Source: Eudorina sp. 2006-703-Eu-15
Lineage: Eukaryota > Chlorophyta > Chlorophyceae > Chlamydomonadales > Volvocaceae
Assembly: GCA_003117195.1 (NCBI GenBank)
Contig: BDSI01000046.1
Span: 714,713-778,712, forward strand
DNA length: 64,000 bases
Reading direction: 5' to 3'
Shown here: positions 54,221 through 64,000 of the stretch, in pieces
Layout of the letters: the number at the start of each line of letters is the position of its first letter
Position numbering within the stretch: the first letter of the stretch is position 1
The notes under the pieces: generated by a model
What the model was told of the DNA's origin: nothing
The model's database searches: none
Seen by the model: only the letters and a program-made list of their open reading frames with translations
Position numbers and translations under genes: made by a program

Positions 54221-54258
54221 TGTAATATATCTAAAAAAAGTTGTAATATATCTAAAAA
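54221..54258 (+). repeat. 17-bp direct repeat in the Rep/capsid-like spacer
   Basis: TGTAATATATCTAAAAA occurs at 54221 and 54242, 4 bp apart. It could be an iteron-like or promoter element, or the result of slippage. Confidence 0.75.
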
Positions 54259-54264
54259 CCCTGT

Positions 54265-54700
54265 ATGCCTCGTGTCAAACGCCCTACTAAAAAGTTGGCA
54301 AGAAGAAGGTTGTTCCTCGGAGGGGACGTAAGCTTCAGCAGAAAGGTCTTGGACCTGCTATTAAAGCAGCGGCTTATGGCGCTACTGCGATAGCGGCATT
54401 TACTGGTCGTACTCGGATGCAGAATGAGACGAAACGGAAGCGTACATATGCTGACACTGGTGGCTATGTGCAACACAAAGCTTATAAGTTTGACCAAACA
54501 TTTGGTCGTTTGACGCAGCGCAAATTGAATGCGATGTTGTGCACCAAGACTGTGTTTTTTTGGAGACGGTTGCGACCGATCTCAGATGGGGTAGGTACCC
54601 TTTGGATGAATAATTATTTTGATCCAAGTGGCACTGTTGATCCTGGCGTTATGGGTATGCCGATTTACAATTATGAATTGAATTGTGCTACCAATATCGG
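54265..54700 (+). pseudogene. Basic capsid-like protein fragment, frameshifted and truncated
   Basis: An ATG at 54265 follows the Rep-like gene on the same strand and opens a Lys/Arg-rich N-terminus, usual for the DNA-binding arm of small ssDNA-virus capsids. Near 54295 the sensible frame shifts. The continuation shows mixed hydrophobic and aromatic content (TKTVFFWRRLRP, WMNNYFDPSG) until a reverse LINE is inserted at 54701. No domain was matched by memory. The call rests on gene order, the basic arm and the shared low GC. Confidence 0.45.
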
Positions 54701-55258
54701 TTTTTTTTTTCTGAGAGGGACGTTACAAGGACAAAGGGACGGAAGCAGACCAAGCAGCAAGCCGGGAAGAAGGCCAGACGGCAAGCAAAGACCACCACAC
54801 CGCAACTGAGCCCCAGAGGCACCAACCAGAAGGAAAGGGAACCAAGCAACGCCAACCTCACAGACAGGACGGGGACAGGGACAGGGCGGCAGAGGGAGAG
54901 AAAAGCTCCCAAAGCGGCAAAACGGCACAACAAGGCCGCACCTCCTACTCCAGGCCACCAGGCGAGACGGAAGGCCAAAGACGACCCACCCACCAACAAA
55001 CAACAAAAAACAAAACAAAAAAAAACAGCTACAAAACCAGAACACAGCAACGAGGCAAACACTACCCAAAGAAGCAGGGCAACACCCAACTGCAGCAGCC
55101 ACAGAAGACACAAAGCAAACAAACGGAAGCAACAACCTGCAGCAGCCCCAGGGAACACCGGAACTCCCAACAGAAGGAGACACACCAGACCGCCCAACCG
55201 AAGGAACCCAAACCCCCCACCCCCCAAAAACAGACCCCCCAGGCTCGCACGAACCCAA
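54701..55258 (-). mobile_element. LINE 3' UTR insertion in the viral-like island
   Basis: Poly(T) then reverse UTR to CACGAACCCAA. No clear target duplication was found. Confidence 0.9.
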
Positions 55259-55450
55259 TTTGTCGGAATGTATGTGTGTTCTGATTATATAATATGGCAT
55301 GGGTATGGTAAACTCATGAAGGAAAGGCAGCTTCGGACGTGACGGTCGTAAAGGTTCACGAGTGCGTGCTGATAGTGAGAATAATACCGGTAGGATGCAC
55401 AATACGCTCGCGCTTAACAAGGCATAAAATGTTTATGAAGGAATGCAAAA
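55259..55450. other. Low-GC unique stretch, possibly the rest of the viral-like element
   Basis: Composition resembles the Rep/capsid-like island rather than LINE DNA. Short frames only. No domain. Confidence 0.35.
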
Positions 55451-55594
55451 ACCCTCGAGGCCCCCCCACAAAGCCGAACCGAAACCCCCTTTCACTACTG
55501 CCCTACACAAACCGGAAACGGCTCACACAGCAAAACCCCTGAGCTGGGCTGAGCTGATGCTGTAGCTGTAGCTGCGAGCTGAAACTAATCTGAC
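55451..55594 (-). mobile_element. LINE 3' UTR proximal fragment without tail
   Basis: From ACCCTCGAGGCCCCCC to the ORF2 stop region (CTAATCTGAC). Both ends are truncated. Confidence 0.85.
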
Positions 55595-55687
55595 TTGGGT
55601 AGTTGCTGACTATCGGGCGTTTCCTACCTTCAGTTCTTAGTACTTATTGTTAGATCGCGTCTTACAGTGGTGCGAATTGAATCGAAG
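55595..55687. other. Unique 93-bp spacer
   Basis: No match to the element families in the window and no frame. Confidence 0.5.
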
Positions 55688-56112
55688 GTAAGTTCTGACA
55701 CCATGTAAGTTCTGACACCACATGTTAAGGCACAACATTTGGCCCGGGTGACCCGGGTTCAAGTCCTACCGGGGACGATACGAACTTACCAGCACCCCCA
55801 GAAGGTGACAATGAGGCACATTGGCTGGCAACAGGGAAACCTCGCAATTCCCCCCGGGAGGTCCTGGGATCGACCCCAGCCTCTGGCAAGTTGTCAGGGG
55901 TGTGTCGAGACGGAGGGTGCCCACCCGTCCCTGTCCCGTCTGGAGGTTTACAAGACTCTCACCCATCCTAAGTCATCCAGCTGGCCTGTTGAGACGCCCA
56001 GAAGCCCGGCACGCTAGCCGCCCGTGGAGTAGTGGCAGCATCAGAGGACCGCCAGACCACATAAAGAAAGGCACCCCGTCCCGAGTCCTGGTTCCTTCAG
56101 AAAAAAAAAAAA
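55688..56112 (+). mobile_element. SINE copy 8, full length with duplicated first 17 bp
   Basis: GTAAGTTCTGACACCAT is present twice at the 5' end (55688 and 55705). The rest is a full copy ending CCTTCAG plus A12-13. Confidence 0.92.
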
Positions 56113-56312
56113 TCGAACTAGTTCGCGCCTCTATCTTACGTTCATTTGATCCCTTCTTTTAACTTTTAACTGAAATCTCAATGGAGCTGGCGCCGACGCA
56201 AGCCAACTCGGAAGTCATCATTTTTTTCTGATATCTCCGTTCGCTCTCGACGAGGCGCGCCGAATTGTTTCTGCGTAACTTATCGTCAGTATCGCCTAGC
56301 ATCTTACAGTTC
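56113..56312. other. Unique stretch, no gene seen
   Basis: A short frame from ATG 56180 ends after 16 codons at a T7 tract. A tail-type insertion there is possible but no empty site is available for comparison. Confidence 0.4.
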
Positions 56313-57502
56313 TTTTTTTTCTGAGAGGGACGTTACAAGGACAAAGGGACGGAAGCAGACCACCACACCGCAACCGAGCCCCAGAGGCACCAACCAGAAG
56401 GAAAGGGAACCAAGCAACGCCAACCTCACAGACAGGACGGGGACAGGGACAGGGCGGCAGAGGGAGAGAAAAGCTCCCAAAGCGGCAAAACGGCACAACA
56501 AGGCCGCACCTCCTACTCCAGGCCACCAGGCGAGACGGAAGGCCAAAGACGACCCACCCACCAACAAACAACAAAAACAAAAAAAGAAAAGAAAAACGGC
56601 TACAAAACCAGAACACAGCAACGAGGCAAACACTACCCAAAGAAGCAGGGCAACACCCAACTGCAGCAGCCACAGAAGACACAAAGCAAACAAACGGAAG
56701 CAACAACCTGCAGCAGCCCAAGGGAACACCGGAACTCCCAACAGAAGGGGACACACCAGACCGCCCAACAGAAGGAACCCAACCCCCCACCCCCCAAAAA
56801 CAGACCCCCCAGGCTCGCACGAACCCAAAAGCACCGAGGTGCCGCCCAAGGCACAGGAGGCCAGGGCACGAGCACACCAAAGCACCAAGCACGTCACGGC
56901 CGAACCCGGGTGCTGCTCGGTAGGGCCGTGCGGTGAGCACGAGCACACCGCAGGGCCGCACAACAGGGCGCCGCTCCACCAGCCACGCCAACAGACGCCG
57001 GCCCGGCAGAGCACGAGCACGCCACGAGCAAGGGAAACGTCCAGGGCTGGTACCCTGCGGGGCGCAGCAAGCAGGCACACCCCTCCCTCGCCAACCCAAC
57101 CCTGGAGGCCCTCACCCCTACAACACTGGCCCCCCTAGACCCCAGCACCCTCGAGGCCCCCCCACAAAGCCGAACTGAAACCCCCTTCCACTACTGCCCT
57201 ACACAAACCGGAAGCGGCTCACACAACAAAACCCCCCTGAGCTGGGCTGAGCTGATGCTGTAGCTGTAGCTGCGAGCTGAAACTAATCTGACATTACTGC
57301 GGTGGCAGCCTGTGGGGCTGGCACAGGGTGGGCCAGGGACAGCTGGACCCGCAGCCTGGGCGCCTGCCCTTCGGCACGCTCGACAGAGCACAGGACACCT
57401 TCATGCGCCCATGAGGCTTCGAAGGCGTCCAGCGGAGCTGTCTTCAGCTGGGCGGTGATGTGAGAGAGTGGCAACCCAGCCATGGTGTCGTCGGGCAATG
57501 CT
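56313..57502 (-). mobile_element. LINE 3' UTR plus ORF2 C-terminal end
   Basis: UTR with a roughly 38-bp internal deletion near 56362 and a small alteration near 56930. ORF2 runs from the stop at about 57286 to 57502 (about 70 codons). Confidence 0.88.
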
Positions 57503-57849
57503 GTTGGCGCCGGCGGCACAAGCCCCGGGACAGCCCATCGCGCCATCCGGCCGCACCTCGCCCAGCTCTAAACCAAACGATCAAGCTAACGGGCTTTCGA
57601 ACAATCAAAATATCGCATCTTAAAAAAACGTGCAAATTCCATTTAGCGGTTCGCCGGACTTGGCAACTTTCACCAACACTCATCCGGCCGCTCCGACCCC
57701 TCGCACAACCTGCGCTATTCCAAACGCACACTCGGAGCATGGTCTCCGGCCGGCATCCATGACCGCGCCTCAGGACTTCACTGTGTCTCTCGACACAAAG
57801 TCGTTTCGCCCCAGCAGCGATTGGCGTGTTGAGTTTGAAAGCATCTTGG
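57503..57849. other. Unique stretch with a truncated short ORF
   Basis: An ATG at 57759 opens about 30 codons (MTAPQDFTVSLDTKSFRPSS ...) and is cut by the SINE at 57850. It may be the start of an unrecognised element protein. No domain. Confidence 0.3.
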
Positions 57850-58170
57850 TTTTTTTTTTTTTCTGAAGGAACCAGGACTCGGGACGGGGTGCCTTTCTTT
57901 ATGTTGTCTGGCGGTCCTCTGATGCTGCCACTACTCCACGAGCGGCTAGCAGGCCGGGCTTCTGGGCGTCTCCACAAGCCAGCTGGATGACTTAGGATGG
58001 GTGAGAGTCTTGTAAACCTCCAGACGGGACAGGGACGGGTGGGCACCCTCCTTCTCGTCACACCCCTGACAACTTGCCAGTGACTGGGGTCGATCCCAGG
58101 ACCTCCCGGGGGGAATTGCGAGGTTTCCCTGTTGCCAGCCAAAGCGCCTCATTGTCACCTTCTGGGGGTG
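57850..58170 (-). mobile_element. SINE copy 9, lacking the tRNA-like head
   Basis: Poly(T), reverse SINE to CACCTTCTGGGGGTG. 29 bp of unique sequence follow before the next LINE. Confidence 0.9.
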
Positions 58171-58199
58171 GTAGGCAGCAACGGGTTGCCAGGCCACAC

Positions 58200-58908
58200 T
58201 TTTTTTTTTCTTTCTGAGAGGGACGTTACAAGGACAAAGGGACGGAAGCAGACCAAGCAGCAAGCCGGGAAGAAGGCCAGACGGCAAGCAAAGACCACCA
58301 CACTGCAACCGAGCCCCAGAGGCACCAACCGGAAGGAAAGGGAACCAAGCAACGCCAACCTCACAGACAGGACGGGGACAGGGACAGGGCGGCAGAGGGA
58401 GAGAAAAGCTCCCAAAGCGGCAAAACGGCACAACAAGGCCGCACCTCCTACTCCAGGCCACCAGGCGAGACGGAAGGCCAAAGACGACCCACCCACCAAC
58501 AAACAACAAAAAACAAAAAAAAAACAGCTACAAAACCAGAACACAGCAACGAGGCAAACACCACCCAAAGAAGCAGGGCAACACCCAACCGCAGCAGCCA
58601 CAGAAGACACAAAGCAAACAACGGAAGCAACAACCTGCAGCAGCCCCAGAGAACACCGGAACTCCCAACAGAAGGAGACACACCAGACCGCCCAACAGAA
58701 GGAACCCAAACCCCCCACCCCCCAAAAACAGACCCCCCAGGCGCGCACGAACCCAAAAGCACCGAGGTGCCGCCCAAGGCACAGGAGGCCAGGGCTTCAG
58801 AAAAAAAAAAAAGAAGGGCACGAGCACACCAAGGCGCCAAGCACGTCACGGCCGAACCCGGGTGCTGCGCGGTAGGGTCTCAAGCACGAGCACACCGCAG
58901 GGCCGCAC
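58200..58908 (-). mobile_element. LINE 3' UTR with SINE-tail insertion
   Basis: A tail with an internal C (T9-C-TTT) then the UTR. Interrupted by the micro-insertion at 58796. Broken at GCCGCACAA by a + strand copy. The same UTR continues at 59583. Confidence 0.88.
58796..58815 (+). mobile_element. SINE copy 10: TTCAG plus poly(A) only
   Basis: TTCAG, A12, GAA, flanked by AGGGC (58791-58795 and 58815-58819). It is among the shortest SINE-derived insertions here. Confidence 0.75.
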
Positions 58909-59582
58909 AAAAAAAACCACAACACCCGGCACCCGGGTTCGGCCGTGACGTGCTTGGCGCCTTGGTGTGCTCGTGCCCTGGCCTCCTGTGCCTTGGGCGG
59001 CACCTCGGTGCTTTTGGGTTCGTGCGAGCCTGGGGGGTCTGTTTTTGGGGGGTGGGGGTTTGGGTTCCTTCGGTTGGGCGGTCTGGTGTGTCTCCTTCTG
59101 TTGGGAGTTCCGGTGTTCCCTGGGGCTGCTGCAGGTTGTTGCTTCCGTTTGTTTGCTTTGTGTCTTCTGTGGCTGCTGCAGTTGGGTGTTGCCCTGCTTC
59201 TTTGGGTAGTGTTTGCCTCGTTGCTGTGTTCTGGTTTTGTAGCTGTTTTTCTTTTCTTTTTTTTGTTTTTTGTTGTTTGTTGGTGGGTGGGTCGTCTTTG
59301 GCCTTCCGTCTCGCCTGGTGGCCTGGAGTAGGAGGTGCGGCCTTGTTGTGCCGTTTTGCCGCTCTGGGAGCTTTTCTCTCCCTCTGCCGCCCTGTCCCTG
59401 TCCCCGTCCTGTCTGTGAGGTTGGCGTTGCTTGGTTCCCTTTCCTTCTGGTTGGTGCCTCTGGGGCTCGGTTGCGGTGTGGTGGTCTTTGCTTGCCGTCT
59501 GGCCTTCTTCCCGGCTTGCTGCTTGGTCTGCTTCCGTCCCTTTGTCCTTGTAACGTCACTCTCAGAAAAAAAAAAAAAAAAC
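58909..59582 (+). mobile_element. LINE 3' UTR with poly(A), inserted in a reverse LINE
   Basis: A short extra segment AAAAAACCACAACACC lies at its 5' end, then UTR from CGGCACCCGGG to CTCAG plus A17. The host resumes at CAACAGGGCGCC. Confidence 0.88.
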
Positions 59583-61304
59583 AACAGGGCGCCGCTCTGC
59601 CAGCCACGCCAACAGACGCCGGCCCGGCAGAGCACGAGCACGCCACGAGCAAGGGAAACGTCCAGGGCTGGTACCCTGCGGGGCGCAGCAAGCAGGCACA
59701 CCCCTCCCTCGCCAACCCAACACTGGAGGCCCCCCCCCTACAACACTGGCCCCCCTAGACCCCAGCACCCTCGAGGCCCCCCCACAAAGCCGAACTGAAA
59801 CCCCCTTCACTTCTGCCCTACACAAACCGGAAACGGTTCACACAACAAACCCCCCTGAGCTGGGCTGAGCTGATGCTGTAGCTGTAGCTGCGAGCTGAAA
59901 CTAATCTGACATTACTGCGGCGGCAGCCTGTGGGGCTGGCACAGGGTGGGCCAGGGACAGATGGACCCGCAGCCTGGGCGCCTGCCCTTCGGCACGCTCG
60001 ACAGAGCACAGGACACCTTCATGCGCCCATGAGGCTTCGAAGGCGTCCAGCGGAGCTGTCTTCAGCTGGGCGGTGATGTGTGAGAGTGGCAACCCAGCCA
60101 TGGTTTTTTTTTTATTTGTGTCGTCGGGCAACGCTGCCATCCGGAAATGCGCCCACATGAGCCGTTGGAGCTCACTGACCACCTGGGTGACGACCGCTTC
60201 GGAGGGGCAGGGCTCGGTGTCAGCAGCTTGGTGGTGGCACCAGACGGCCCACAGCCAGGTGGCCCGAAGGGCGGTCCAGAGGGTTTGCAGGCCCGGGCTG
60301 GTTGGGTACTGGCCCCAGGCGGCGGCCCAGTCTCCTAGCAGCAGTTCAACGCTCATCATTGGTGGGCCAGGCCCCCCGGTGATGGCCCCCCAGAGAGCCA
60401 CCAGCCACTCACGAGCACCCTTGTACGCCGGGCAGGCCACAAAGATGTGGGTCAAGCTGTCCATGCACGGTTCTGGCCGCCATCGCCGCGGCTGCTGCTG
60501 CTGTGACTGCTGCTGTGGCTGTTGGCAGGGTGGGTGGCTGCAGGCGGCGCGGTCCGGCCGGCCTTTGGTTGCGAGGTACAGGCCGCACGGGAGCCGTGCA
60601 TGGTGCAGCCGCCACACCAGGGCCTTGGCCCGGTTGCTGGCCGGGCTGTCCCACAGCCGCTGCCAGGTCTTGTGCTTCTGGGCCGCCGTGGGTGCACCCA
60701 AGCCCGGCGGGTCTGGCGGTTCAGGCGGGTCAGGTGGGTCTGGCAGGTCAGGTGGGTCCGGCGGGGCGGGTGGGTCCACGGGGGCCAGCTGATCTGGTAG
60801 GTCCGGCGGGCTCCCTTGCAGCGGCCCTGCGGGGGGGTGGTTGATGAAGGTAGATGGCCCAGCTGTCGAGGGGCCTGCCCCTGGGTCCCCCCGGCTGTGA
60901 GGACGCCGCTGAGTTGCCGGCAGCTGAGTGACACTGGCTGTGAACGGGGAGAGTGGGTTGCAACGTGGCCGCATCCAGGCTGTAGGCTGGACTGGGTGCA
61001 TCCTGAACCAGCTGCTATGGCTGGGGGCCCGATTGGCTGCATGCTGCTGTCTCCATTCCTCCTCCAGGACCGTGAGTGCACTGCGATTACCCGGGAGTGT
61101 AGGCCACGCAGCGGGCGTCAGGGGTCCTGGGCCGTGGTCTCCCAAAGCCAGGCGGGCAGCTGTGAGACGGCGGCGGGTTTCGCAGACTGTGTAGTGTACC
61201 AGTGGCAGGGTGCCATGGCCATGACTGAGGGGGTGGCACTGCACCTCGCTCCAGGGACCCAGGAGCTGGGTCTCGGTTGGCCACAAGGCCGGCCGCTCAG
61301 CCGG
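59583..61304 (-). pseudogene. LINE 3' UTR and ORF2 C-terminus
   Basis: UTR to about 59900, then ORF2 from VMSD back to the APPAERPALWP region, open except for a T10-ATTTG insertion at 60104-60118. It carries the Cys/His knuckle and Gln run. It is cut by SINE copy 11. Confidence 0.88.
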
Positions 61305-61715
61305 TTTTTTTTTTTTTTCTGAAGGAACCAGGACTCGGGACGGGGTGCCTTTCTTTATGTTGTCTGGCGGTCCTTTGATGCTGCCACTACTCCACGAGCG
61401 GCTAGCGGGCCGGGCTTCTGGGCGTCTCCACAGGCCAGCTGGATGACTTAGGATGGGTGAGAGTCTTGTAAACCTCCAGACGGGACAGGGACGGGTGGGC
61501 ACCCTCCTTCTCGTCACACCCCTGACAACTTGCCAGTGGCTGGGGTCGATCCCAGGACCTCCCGGGGGGAATTGCGAAGTTTCCCTGTTGCCAGCCAAAG
61601 CGCCTCATTGTCACCTTCTGGGGGTGCTGGTAAGTTCATATCGTCCCCGGTAGGACTTGAACCCGGGTCACCCGGGCCAAATGTTGTGCCTTAACATTTG
61701 GTGTCGGAACTTACC
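61305..61715 (-). mobile_element. SINE copy 11, full length
   Basis: Reverse copy with T-tail and complete head ending GAACTTACC. The host LINE resumes at about 61718. No clear target duplication. Confidence 0.93.
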
Positions 61716-61922
61716 TGTGGGGCAGCCTGGTACGCCAACCGCTCCGCCAGGGACCAGAAGCGGCGCGGCTTTTTGCCTGGCAGGACACAGGCCGCCAGCC
61801 ACGCGTCAGGGGCCGCTGGCCCGGCCGCTGTTGGTTCAGGGGTGACGAGGCGGCCGCTGGGCAGGGCAGCCAGTAGAGCTGGGCAGGGCAGCCAGTAGAG
61901 CTGGGCAGGGCAGCCAGTAGAG
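61716..61922 (-). pseudogene. LINE ORF2 piece ending in a 22-bp triplication
   Basis: Continues ORF2 of the previous entry. CTGGGCAGGGCAGCCAGTAGAG is present three times (61857-61922) where other copies have it once. Confidence 0.88.
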
Positions 61923-62334
61923 GTAAGTTCTGACACCAAATGTTAAGGCACAACATTTGGCCCGGGTGACCCGGGTTCAAGTCCTACCGGGGACGATATG
62001 AACTTACCAGCACCCCCAGAAGGTGACAATGAGGCGCTTTGGCTGGCAACAGGGAAACCTCGCAATTCCCCCCGGGAGGTCCTGGGATCGACCCCAGCCA
62101 CTGGCAAGTTGTCAGGGGTGTGTCGAGACGGAGGGTGCCCACCCGTCCCTGTCCCGTCTGGAGGTTTACAAGACTCTCACCCATCCTAAGTCATCCAGCT
62201 GGCCTGTGGAGACGCCCAGAAGCATGGCACGCTAGCCGCTCGTGGAGTAGTGGCAGCATCAGAGGACTGCCAGACAACATAAAGAAAGGCACCCCGTCCC
62301 GAGTCCTGGTTCCTTCAGAAAAAAAAAAAAAAAA
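61923..62334 (+). mobile_element. SINE copy 12, full length
   Basis: Inserted immediately after the 22-bp triplication, with AGAG duplicated (61919-61922 and 62334-62337). Opposite in orientation to SINE copy 11, only 0.2 kb away. Confidence 0.93.
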
Positions 62335-63178
62335 GAGCTCCGGACGGGCTGCGGACCCAGTTGCTGTCCAGTGACACTTGCCAATTTGCTGCTTCAGGAA
62401 GTTCTGCGGTGAGGAGGCCACCTGGCAGGAGCTGGTGCCAGTCTGGAGGCACGGCGGCCAGCACAGCCTGCAGTTGGGGGTCACGCTGGGCCAGGGCTGG
62501 GGCTGCACGCAGGGCTGCCACGGTGCACGGTGCGTCGATGGGTCCGCCCTCAGGCATACCGGGGGGCTGGAATGGCTGTCCTGTCACTGGGTCCCGAAGG
62601 GCTGCATTGTAGTACAGCGGCTCATGCAGCAGCGCCCGCGCGTCAGTGCCCTCAGGGTAAGGCAGCCGGCAGGGCTGTGAGGCCCGGAAGGAGGTCACCA
62701 GGCTGGCCAGGTACGGGGGCAGGTTTGCCGGTGGGTCCACCGTCCCATACACCCAACCCCAGCCGGCGGTCCCCCGGGGGGCCCAGTTAGCGAAGAGGGA
62801 GCGCATGATCAGCTTCCAGGGCTGCCGGCCTGGTTGGGCTAACTGCGCCAGGGTCTTGCCATGCAGCGCTGCAAGGAAGGAGTCAAGGTCAATGTGGCCA
62901 ACCCCGCCACACTCGTGGTCTTGGTATGCCACCACTGGATCCGGCTTCAGCAGTGCACGACCATTGCACACCAGGGTAGCATCTTCAGGCAGCAACGACC
63001 AGGCTGTGAAGCCATCGATGCACTTCCGCAGCGCTGCCAGCTGGGGTGGGGAGGGCTGGACAAAGGAGAAGTGGACAAAAAAAAAAAAAAAAAGAAGTGG
63101 AAGGCAAGGGCATTGCCCAATACCTGCTTGGCCACGTGGACCCTGCCGACGAAGCTGAGGCCATGCCGCCGCCACACC
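62335..63178 (-). pseudogene. LINE ORF2 post-RT region with poly(A)-only insertion
   Basis: Continues the same minus-strand ORF2 towards the RT. At 63076-63093 a C plus A17 tract sits between two GAAGTGGA copies. It is split at 63178 by a + strand LINE 3' end. Confidence 0.88.
63068..63101. mobile_element. Poly(A)-only insertion with 8-bp target duplication
   Basis: GAAGTGGA on each side of C plus A17. The intact sequence AGGAGAAGTGGAAGG is seen at 13918 and 21119. Confidence 0.88.
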
Positions 63179-63442
63179 TGGTGGCCTGGAGTAGGAGGTG
63201 CGGCCTTGTTGTGCCGTTTTGCCGCTTTGGGAGCTTTTCTCTCCCTCTGCCGCCCTGTCCCTGTCCCCGTCCTGTCCTGTGAGGTTGGCGTTGCTTGGTT
63301 CCCTTTCCTTCTGGTTGGTGCCTCTGGGGCTCAGTTGCGGTGTGGTGGTCTTTGCTTGCCGTCTGGCCTTCTTCCCGGCTTGCTGCTTGGTCTGCTTCCG
63401 TCCCTTTGTCCTTGTAACGTCCCTCTCAGAAAAAAAAAAAAC
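63179..63442 (+). mobile_element. LINE 3' end with poly(A)
   Basis: GTGGCCTGGAGTAGG to CTCAG plus A13, flanked by ACCTG. Inserted in the minus-strand ORF2. Confidence 0.9.
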
Positions 63443-63554
63443 CTGCCCGATGTTGTTCAGCCGTTGGATACGGCTGGCGTAGCAGAGGTTGGCCGCCAGG
63501 GTGGTGTCAGTGGTGAGCGGTACCCCAAGGTGGCGGGGCGGCTCCTCCCCAGGG
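63443..63554 (-). pseudogene. LINE ORF2 fragment
   Basis: Continues ORF2 after the insertion and ends at CTCCTCCCCAGGG. Confidence 0.85.
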
Positions 63555-63849
63555 CCCTACCGAGCGGCACCCGGGTTCGGCCGTGACGTGCTTGGCGCCT
63601 TGGTGTGCTCGTGCCCTGGCCTCCTGTGCCTTGGGCGGCACCTCGGTGCTTTTGGGTTCGTGCGAGCCTGGGGGGTCTGTTTTTTGGGGGGTGGGGGGTT
63701 TGGGTTCCTTCGGTTGGGCGGTCTGGTGTGTCTCCTTCTGTTGGGAGTTCCGGTGTTCCCTGGGGCTGCTGCAGGTTGTTGCTTCCATTTGTTTGCTTTG
63801 TGTCTTCTGTGGCTGCTGCCGTTGGGTGTTGCCCTGCTTCTTTGGGTAG
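63555..63849 (+). mobile_element. LINE 3' UTR fragment
   Basis: CCCTACCGAGCGGC to CTTTGGGTAGT. Cut by a reverse LINE tail. Confidence 0.88.
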
Positions 63850-64000
63850 TTTTTTTTTTTTTTCTGAGAGGGACGTTACAAGGACAAAGGGACGGAAGCA
63901 GACCAAGCAGCAAGCCGGGAAGAAGGCCAGACGGCAAGCAAAGACCACCACACCGCAACCGAGCCCCAGAGGCACCAGAAGGAAAGGGAACCAAGCAACG
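63850..64000 (-). mobile_element. LINE 3' end, continues past the window
   Basis: Poly(T), CTGAGAGGGACG and UTR to the last base, with a small deletion near 63978. Confidence 0.9.

Noticed and set aside
54221..54258. TAATATATC repeats as a CRESS origin
   Set aside because: The nonanucleotide does not match TAATATTAC and no flanking GC-rich stem is present.

Overview
The window looks like a eukaryotic nuclear genome, most likely a GC-rich chlorophyte green alga of Chlamydomonas/Volvox type. That placement is an inference and not firm. It rests on high GC, intron-like signals, plant/L1-type LINEs with a reverse-transcriptase zinc-binding tail, a tRNA-related SINE, a Ty3/Gypsy chromovirus, and Helitron-like and tyrosine-recombinase fragments. 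No intact cellular gene, rRNA, canonical tRNA, operon or CRISPR array was recognised. The window is a transposon graveyard in which elements of the same few families have repeatedly inserted into one another.

Layout. 1-4440 is the 3' half of a Ty3/Gypsy-like element. Its pol carries a DNMT3-like cytosine-5 methyltransferase domain before the integrase, then a PHD finger, a Tudor-like segment and an unknown C-terminal domain. Two frameshifts break it. 4441-6764 holds spacer, a truncated SINE, an old LINE 3' end and a Helitron-like exon. 6765-8476 is nested LINE and SINE. 8477-12965 is an accessory island with two identical 81-bp blocks containing TAATATTAC, a 52-bp minisatellite, unknown GC-rich ORFs and an antisense tyrosine recombinase. 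12966-42666 and most of 43369-64000 are stacked copies of one LINE family on both strands, with a 12-copy SINE family among them. 42671-43368 and 48535-49228 are near-identical units with a 499-bp LTR of a chromovirus; the second follows chromovirus integrase and chromodomain fragments. 53555-54700 is a low-GC island with a Rep-like HUH endonuclease gene and a basic capsid-like reading frame, apparently an endogenised CRESS-DNA-virus-like element.

The LINE can be reconstructed in outline from its copies. It has a proline-rich ORF1 that overlaps ORF2 by ATGA. ORF2 is about 1,600 residues: AP endonuclease, reverse transcriptase with HADD, then a C-terminal Cys/His knuckle. A 3' UTR of about 1 kb ends in CTCAG plus poly(A). 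The SINE ends in a similar TTCAG plus poly(A), so the LINE probably mobilises it. Many insertions are only a few tens of bases long, and some are just a poly(A) tract between target-site duplications. Because empty versions of the same sites exist in other copies in the window, these events can be read directly.
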